Source of the DNA: Kutzneria sp. CA-103260
GTDB lineage: Bacteria; Actinomycetota; Actinomycetes; Mycobacteriales; Pseudonocardiaceae
DNA: 64,000 nucleotides
Assembly (NCBI RefSeq): GCF_018263855.1
Contig: NZ_CP073318.1
Span: 6,014,001 to 6,078,000, forward strand
Reading direction: 5' to 3'
Shown here: positions 63,341 through 64,000 of the stretch, piece by piece
Numbering within the stretch: the first letter of the stretch is position 1
How the letters are laid out: every line of letters starts with the position of its first letter
The notes under the pieces: generated by a model
Seen by the model: only the letters and a program-made list of their open reading frames with translations
Database searches by the model: none
Told to the model about the DNA's origin: nothing
Translations under genes and position numbers: made by a program

Positions 63341-64000
63341 TCACCAGGGGGCCGGCGAGCCGTCCCAGGACACGAACTCGCCGGTGGGGCCGTCGTCGGG
63401 CAGCAGCGCCAGCCGCACCGCGCCCGCGGCGGCCTCAGCCGGATCGCCGTCGGCCGCCGCGGCCCGCGCGTTGAGATCCGTCCGCCGCAGTCCGGGGGCC
63501 AAGGCGTTGACCTTGAAGCCGTCCAGCGCCTGCGCGTAGAACACGGTCAGCGCGTTCAGCGCCGTCTTCGACGACCGATACGCGGCCCCCGAACCGGCCG
63601 AGGCGAACTGCCCGTCCGTGCTCCAGGCCAGCGAGCCGGTGCCGCTGGAGATGTTGACGATGCGGGGATGCGCGGACCGGCGCAGCGCCGGCAGGAAGGC
63701 GTTGGTCACCGCCAGCACCCCGAACACGTTCGTCTCGTAGGTGCGGCGGAAGCTGTCGATGTCGGCCTCGTCCGGCTTGGCCCCGTCGACCAGGATGCCG
63801 GCGTTGTTCACCAGCACGTCGAGCGTGTCGACCTGGGCCGCCGCGGCGGCGATGCTGTGCTCGTCGATCACGTCCAGCACGAGCAGCCGGGTGTCGCCGC
63901 CGATCTCCTCGACCGCCCGCTTGCCCCGCTCCGCGTCCCGCGAACCGAGGTGGACGGTCAGACCGTGGGCGGCCAGCTGCCGGGCGATCTCCTTGCCGAT
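63341..64000 (-). CDS. Short-chain dehydrogenase/reductase (5' end outside window)
   Basis: The frame is open from the right edge to the stop at 63341 (220 codons). The visible part begins IGKEIARQLAAHGLTV and has VNNAGILVDG, the catalytic Ser in NISSGTGSL and the Tyr-x3-Lys pair in AYRSSKTAL. These are classical SDR features. Only the first part of the glycine-rich nucleotide loop is missing. It reduces or oxidises an unknown carbonyl or alcohol with NAD(P). Confidence 0.92.
   Translation of the reverse strand: MGKEIARQLAAHGLTVHLGSRDAERGKRAVEEIGGDTRLLVLDVIDEHSIAAAAAQVDTLDVLVNNAGILVDGAKPDEADIDSFRRTYETNVFGVLAVTNAFLPALRRSAHPRIVNISSGTGSLAWSTDGQFASAGSGAAYRSSKTALNALTVFYAQALDGFKVNALAPGLRRTDLNARAAAADGDPAEAAAGAVRLALLPDDGPTGEFVSWDGSPAPW

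Overview
The window is GC-rich chromosomal DNA from an actinomycete. GTG and TTG starts are frequent, many genes are linked by 4-bp GTGA or ATGA overlaps, and mycothiol-type, EspR-type and TetR regulators are common. The style, including two families of intergenic palindromes, fits a Pseudonocardiaceae-like organism (inference; no rRNA or marker gene is present). I see no tRNA, rRNA, CRISPR array, insertion sequence or phage genes.

Layout. 1-5.8 kb: a secreted penicillin-acylase-type hydrolase (runs off the left edge), a divergent HTH/NB-ARC/TPR regulator, then a stretch of three broken genes. 5.8-17.2 kb: a compact biosynthetic cluster with a PucR regulator, ACP, KAS II, an OleA-like condensing enzyme, a family-2 glycosyltransferase, P450, an OleC-like adenylate enzyme and an OleD-like reductase in one coupled operon. 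A FAD monooxygenase and an MFS exporter face it. The OleA/OleC/OleD set without OleB predicts a beta-lactone (or related) fatty product. 17.3-20.6 kb: a secreted S37-type tripeptidyl peptidase and a TetR/macrolide-type glycosyltransferase pair. 20.7-27.6 kb: an ABC exporter operon ending in an exported beta-propeller/phosphoesterase, an MFS protein and a DedA protein. 27.6-32 kb: succinate dehydrogenase sdhC-sdhA-sdhB with a divergent LysR. 32-37 kb: a secreted HNH nuclease, an aldehyde dehydrogenase under a triple operator with a TetR, a mycothiol-type isomerase and a ferredoxin reductase. 37-42.5 kb: a two-component system divergent from a lipoprotein/adaptor/MacB-like ABC operon.

42.5-47.5 kb: an orphan group 1h [NiFe]-hydrogenase small subunit ending at a palindromic element, an XRE-type regulator, a MEDS sensor, an ArsR-like regulator, a methyltransferase and an aldo/keto reductase. 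47.5-52.4 kb: a TetR and a copper-homeostasis island (csoR, copZ, copA, Met-rich lipoprotein, DUF6153-like membrane protein) with one perfect and one degenerate CsoR-type box. 52.6-58 kb: an EspR-like regulator, LLM flavin oxidoreductase, MpaB-type protein, cupin protein, Trm112-type methyltransferase and amidohydrolase. 58-64 kb: a TetR with a class-C serine hydrolase, a Tat-exported molybdopterin oxidoreductase with a cytochrome b partner, a trimethylamine-dehydrogenase-like flavoprotein and a partial SDR.

Two window-wide patterns stand out. At least thirteen genes, mostly regulators, have a TANNNT box 6-7 nt before the start codon and no ribosome binding site, which is the signature of leaderless mRNAs. 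Convergent gene ends and operon ends carry strong hairpins, including two copies of one palindrome family.
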